From: Candidatus Komeilibacteria bacterium
GTDB lineage: Bacteria; Patescibacteriota; Patescibacteriia; UBA1558
DNA: 6,300 nt
Assembly: GCA_024654345.1 (NCBI GenBank)
Contig: JANLIN010000063.1
Coordinates: 1 to 6,300 of the forward strand
Direction: 5' to 3'
Both the position numbers and the translations under genes were made by a program. The notes under the pieces were generated by a model that searched no databases, had not been told where the DNA came from, and saw only the letters and a list, made by a program, of their open reading frames with translations. This document shows positions 4,456 to 6,300 of the stretch, piece after piece. Numbering within the stretch: the stretch's first letter is position 1; the number at the start of each line of letters is the position of its first letter.

Positions 4456-6300
4456 ATGATCAAAGCGGAAGCAAAGAAGAGAATAGACAAATTAACGGCG
4501 CAGATAAATGATCTGCGTTATAAATACCATGTTTTGGATCAGCCGGAGGTGGATGATAGTGTTTATGATGCTTTGACCAGAGAGCTGAAAAAACTGGAAG
4601 AAGAGTGGCCGGAGCTGAAGACATCTGATTCTCCTTTAGAAAGAATCGGTGGCACCGCTTTGAAAAAGTTCAGCAAAGTAAAACACGCGATGCGGCAGTG
4701 GTCTCTGCTTGATGCTTTTTCGGCGCAAGAGATCGAAGACTGGGAGATAAAATTGAAGAAAATTTTGTTGACCGAAGGAATTATCGACAAAATAGACTAC
4801 TGTTGTGAACTGAAGATTGACGGATTGAAAATAATATTGACCTACGAGAATGGCTACCTGGTGCAGGGGGCGACGCGCGGTGACGGAGTGGTCGGTGAAA
4901 ATGTCACCGAACAGCTGAAGACTATTCAGAGTATCCCTCTGCGGCTGGCCGGCCACCGTAATATAACCGTGGTGGGTGAGGCTTGGCTGGCTCAGTCCAC
5001 CTTGAAAAACATCAATGCTCAGCGGGCGGAGGAAAATTTGCCCCTGTTTGCCAATTCTCGCAATGCCGCCGCCGGCTCTATCCGTCAGCTCGATCCCAAA
5101 GTGACGGCTCGTCGTCAGCTTGATTCATATATTTATGACATAGAAATCGATAGTCGAGATTTGCCGCGGACACAGATAGCGGAGTTGGAAGAGTTGCAAG
5201 GTTTGGGTTTCAAAGTCAATCCTCACTTTGTCTACTGCGAGGATCTGACGGCGGTGCAAAAAGTATATGATGCCTGGCAAGCCAAAAAAGATAAACAGCC
5301 TTATGGCATAGATGGCTTGGTTATCAAGGTTAACAGCCGTCGCTTGCAGGCAGTGCTTGGCTTCACCGGCAAAGCACCGCGGTGGGCGATAGCCTACAAA
5401 TTTCCGGCGCAACAAGTAACCACCCGAGTATTGGATATTCAGGTTCAAGTCGGTCGAGTCGGCACCCTGACGCCGGTGGCGATTTTGGAACCAGTGTCCG
5501 TCGCCGGCACGACGGTATCACGGGCCACCCTTCATAATATTGATGAAATAAAAAGATTGGATGTCAGGATCGGAGACACGGTGGTTATACAAAAGGCCGG
5601 CGATATCATACCGGATGTGATGGAGGTGCTGACTAAACTGCGTAGTGGCCGAGAGAAGAAATTTCAGATGCCAAAAAAATGTCCTATTTGTCAGAGTGAC
5701 ATCATCAGACCGGCCGGAGAGGTCAATCACTACTGTTCGAATCCAAAATGCTATGCCATGGAAAAAGAAAGAATCAACCACTTTGTCAGCAAAGCCGCCT
5801 TTAATATGGAGGGAATCGGGCCAAAAATAGTGGCGCAACTTTTGGATGAGGGCTTGATCGCGGACGCGGCTGATTTATTTACCCTGACGGTGGGGGACTT
5901 GTCTCCCTTGGAAAGATTTGCCGCTAAGTCAGCGCAAAATATGGTGACCAGCATTGCCGCCGCCAAAACCGTTGAACTGCCGCGATTTATTTACGCTCTG
6001 GGTATACGTCACGTCGGTCAAGAAACGGCGGTCGCGCTGGCTCGGCACTTCGGGAGTTGGAATGAAATTTTACGAGCGTCAGCCGAGACCTTGCGTCTGG
6101 TACCGGATGTCGGTGCCAAGGTGGCCGAAGCCATCACCACCTGGGCGGCGGATCCAGACAACCTTCAATTTGTGAAAAAACTCCAAGAATATGGGGTCAT
6201 TATCAAACCCTTTTCTCAAGAAAGCAGTGGCCCGCTTACTAGACAGGTTTTCGTTCTAACTGGTACACTAACGTCAATGACTCGTCAGCAAGCAAAGCAA
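4456..6300 (+). CDS. ligA: NAD-dependent DNA ligase LigA, 3' end beyond window
   Basis: Seals 5'-phosphate/3'-hydroxyl nicks in duplex DNA using NAD+, releasing AMP and NMN, in replication and repair. The frame is open from 4456 to the window edge (615 codons). Domain Ia has YHVLDQPEVDDSVYD (24-38), which binds the NMN part of NAD. The adenylated lysine is K120 in CCELKIDG. Other nucleotidyltransferase motifs are TRGDG (140-144), VGE (173-175), FANSRNAAAG (198-207), DGLVIK (K291) and K315 in AIAYKFP. The OB fold contains the GRVGTLTPVA segment, and the zinc finger has C409, C412, C427 and C432. Helix-hairpin-helix motifs lie near 453, 520 and 552. BRCT begins near residue 598 (VFVLTGTL) and is cut by the window edge; roughly 50 residues are missing. 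It starts 5 bp after the pilD stop, so co-transcription is likely. No Shine-Dalgarno is seen. Confidence 0.97.
   Translation, partial: MIKAEAKKRIDKLTAQINDLRYKYHVLDQPEVDDSVYDALTRELKKLEEEWPELKTSDSPLERIGGTALKKFSKVKHAMRQWSLLDAFSAQEIEDWEIKLKKILLTEGIIDKIDYCCELKIDGLKIILTYENGYLVQGATRGDGVVGENVTEQLKTIQSIPLRLAGHRNITVVGEAWLAQSTLKNINAQRAEENLPLFANSRNAAAGSIRQLDPKVTARRQLDSYIYDIEIDSRDLPRTQIAELEELQGLGFKVNPHFVYCEDLTAVQKVYDAWQAKKDKQPYGIDGLVIKVNSRRLQAVLGFTGKAPRWAIAYKFPAQQVTTRVLDIQVQVGRVGTLTPVAILEPVSVAGTTVSRATLHNIDEIKRLDVRIGDTVVIQKAGDIIPDVMEVLTKLRSGREKKFQMPKKCPICQSDIIRPAGEVNHYCSNPKCYAMEKERINHFVSKAAFNMEGIGPKIVAQLLDEGLIADAADLFTLTVGDLSPLERFAAKSAQNMVTSIAAAKTVELPRFIYALGIRHVGQETAVALARHFGSWNEILRASAETLRLVPDVGAKVAEAITTWAADPDNLQFVKKLQEYGVIIKPFSQESSGPLTRQVFVLTGTLTSMTRQQAKQ

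Noticed and set aside
4448..4458. TGA read as glycine (code 25, as in Gracilibacteria), extending pilD into ligA
   Set aside because: PilD is already full length at this TGA, and no gene contains an internal TGA. Read-through would add only about a dozen codons before a TAG, in a different frame from ligA.
4563..5838. Several minus-strand open frames of 75-107 codons
   Set aside because: All lie antisense to the conserved domains of ligA, show no family features, and overlap one another.

Overview
The window looks like a chromosomal piece of an uncultivated bacterium of the Candidate Phyla Radiation (Patescibacteria, Parcubacteria-like). This is an inference from three things: the gene set (LemA/HtpX next to a small type IV pilus cluster and an NAD-dependent ligase), the CPR-like protein N-termini, and the lack of a Shine-Dalgarno sequence before any of the six genes. 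No taxonomic marker such as rRNA is present, so the phylum cannot be fixed. The standard genetic code fits: five genes with a visible end stop at TAA or TGA, and there are no in-frame TGA codons.

Layout. Positions 1-308 hold no gene. They contain two copies of a 54-bp sequence (62-bp period), then a repeat-rich stretch with nested inverted repeats ending in eight T's. This is probably the terminator region of a gene lying left of the window. Positions 309-1857 carry a leftward two-gene unit, lemA then htpX. A conspicuous imperfect inverted repeat and a C-rich tract (mRNA sense) lie between them, directly before the htpX start. Positions 1858-2041 are a divergent promoter region. Positions 2042-6300 carry a rightward, tightly packed set: pilM, a type IV pilin/pseudopilin-like gene, pilD (prepilin peptidase) and ligA. 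ligA runs off the right edge inside its C-terminal BRCT domain.

How the genes fit together. LemA is a membrane-anchored helical protein of unclear role, often encoded next to the membrane zinc protease HtpX, which clears damaged membrane proteins; the pair probably serves envelope quality control. In the rightward unit, PilD is expected to cut the leader peptide of the neighbouring pilin-like protein, which has an intact cleavage site. PilM is the actin-like cytoplasmic part of the pilus assembly platform. Its usual partners PilN and PilO, and the motor ATPases, are not here and must be encoded elsewhere. LigA seals DNA nicks in replication and repair, and its place behind the pilus genes may be simple housekeeping co-transcription.

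I see no wholly unknown multi-gene system. The least ordinary material is intergenic: the tandem and alternative-pairing repeats at 1-293, the lemA-htpX inverted repeat with its C tract, and the apparent SD-independent, partly leaderless gene starts.
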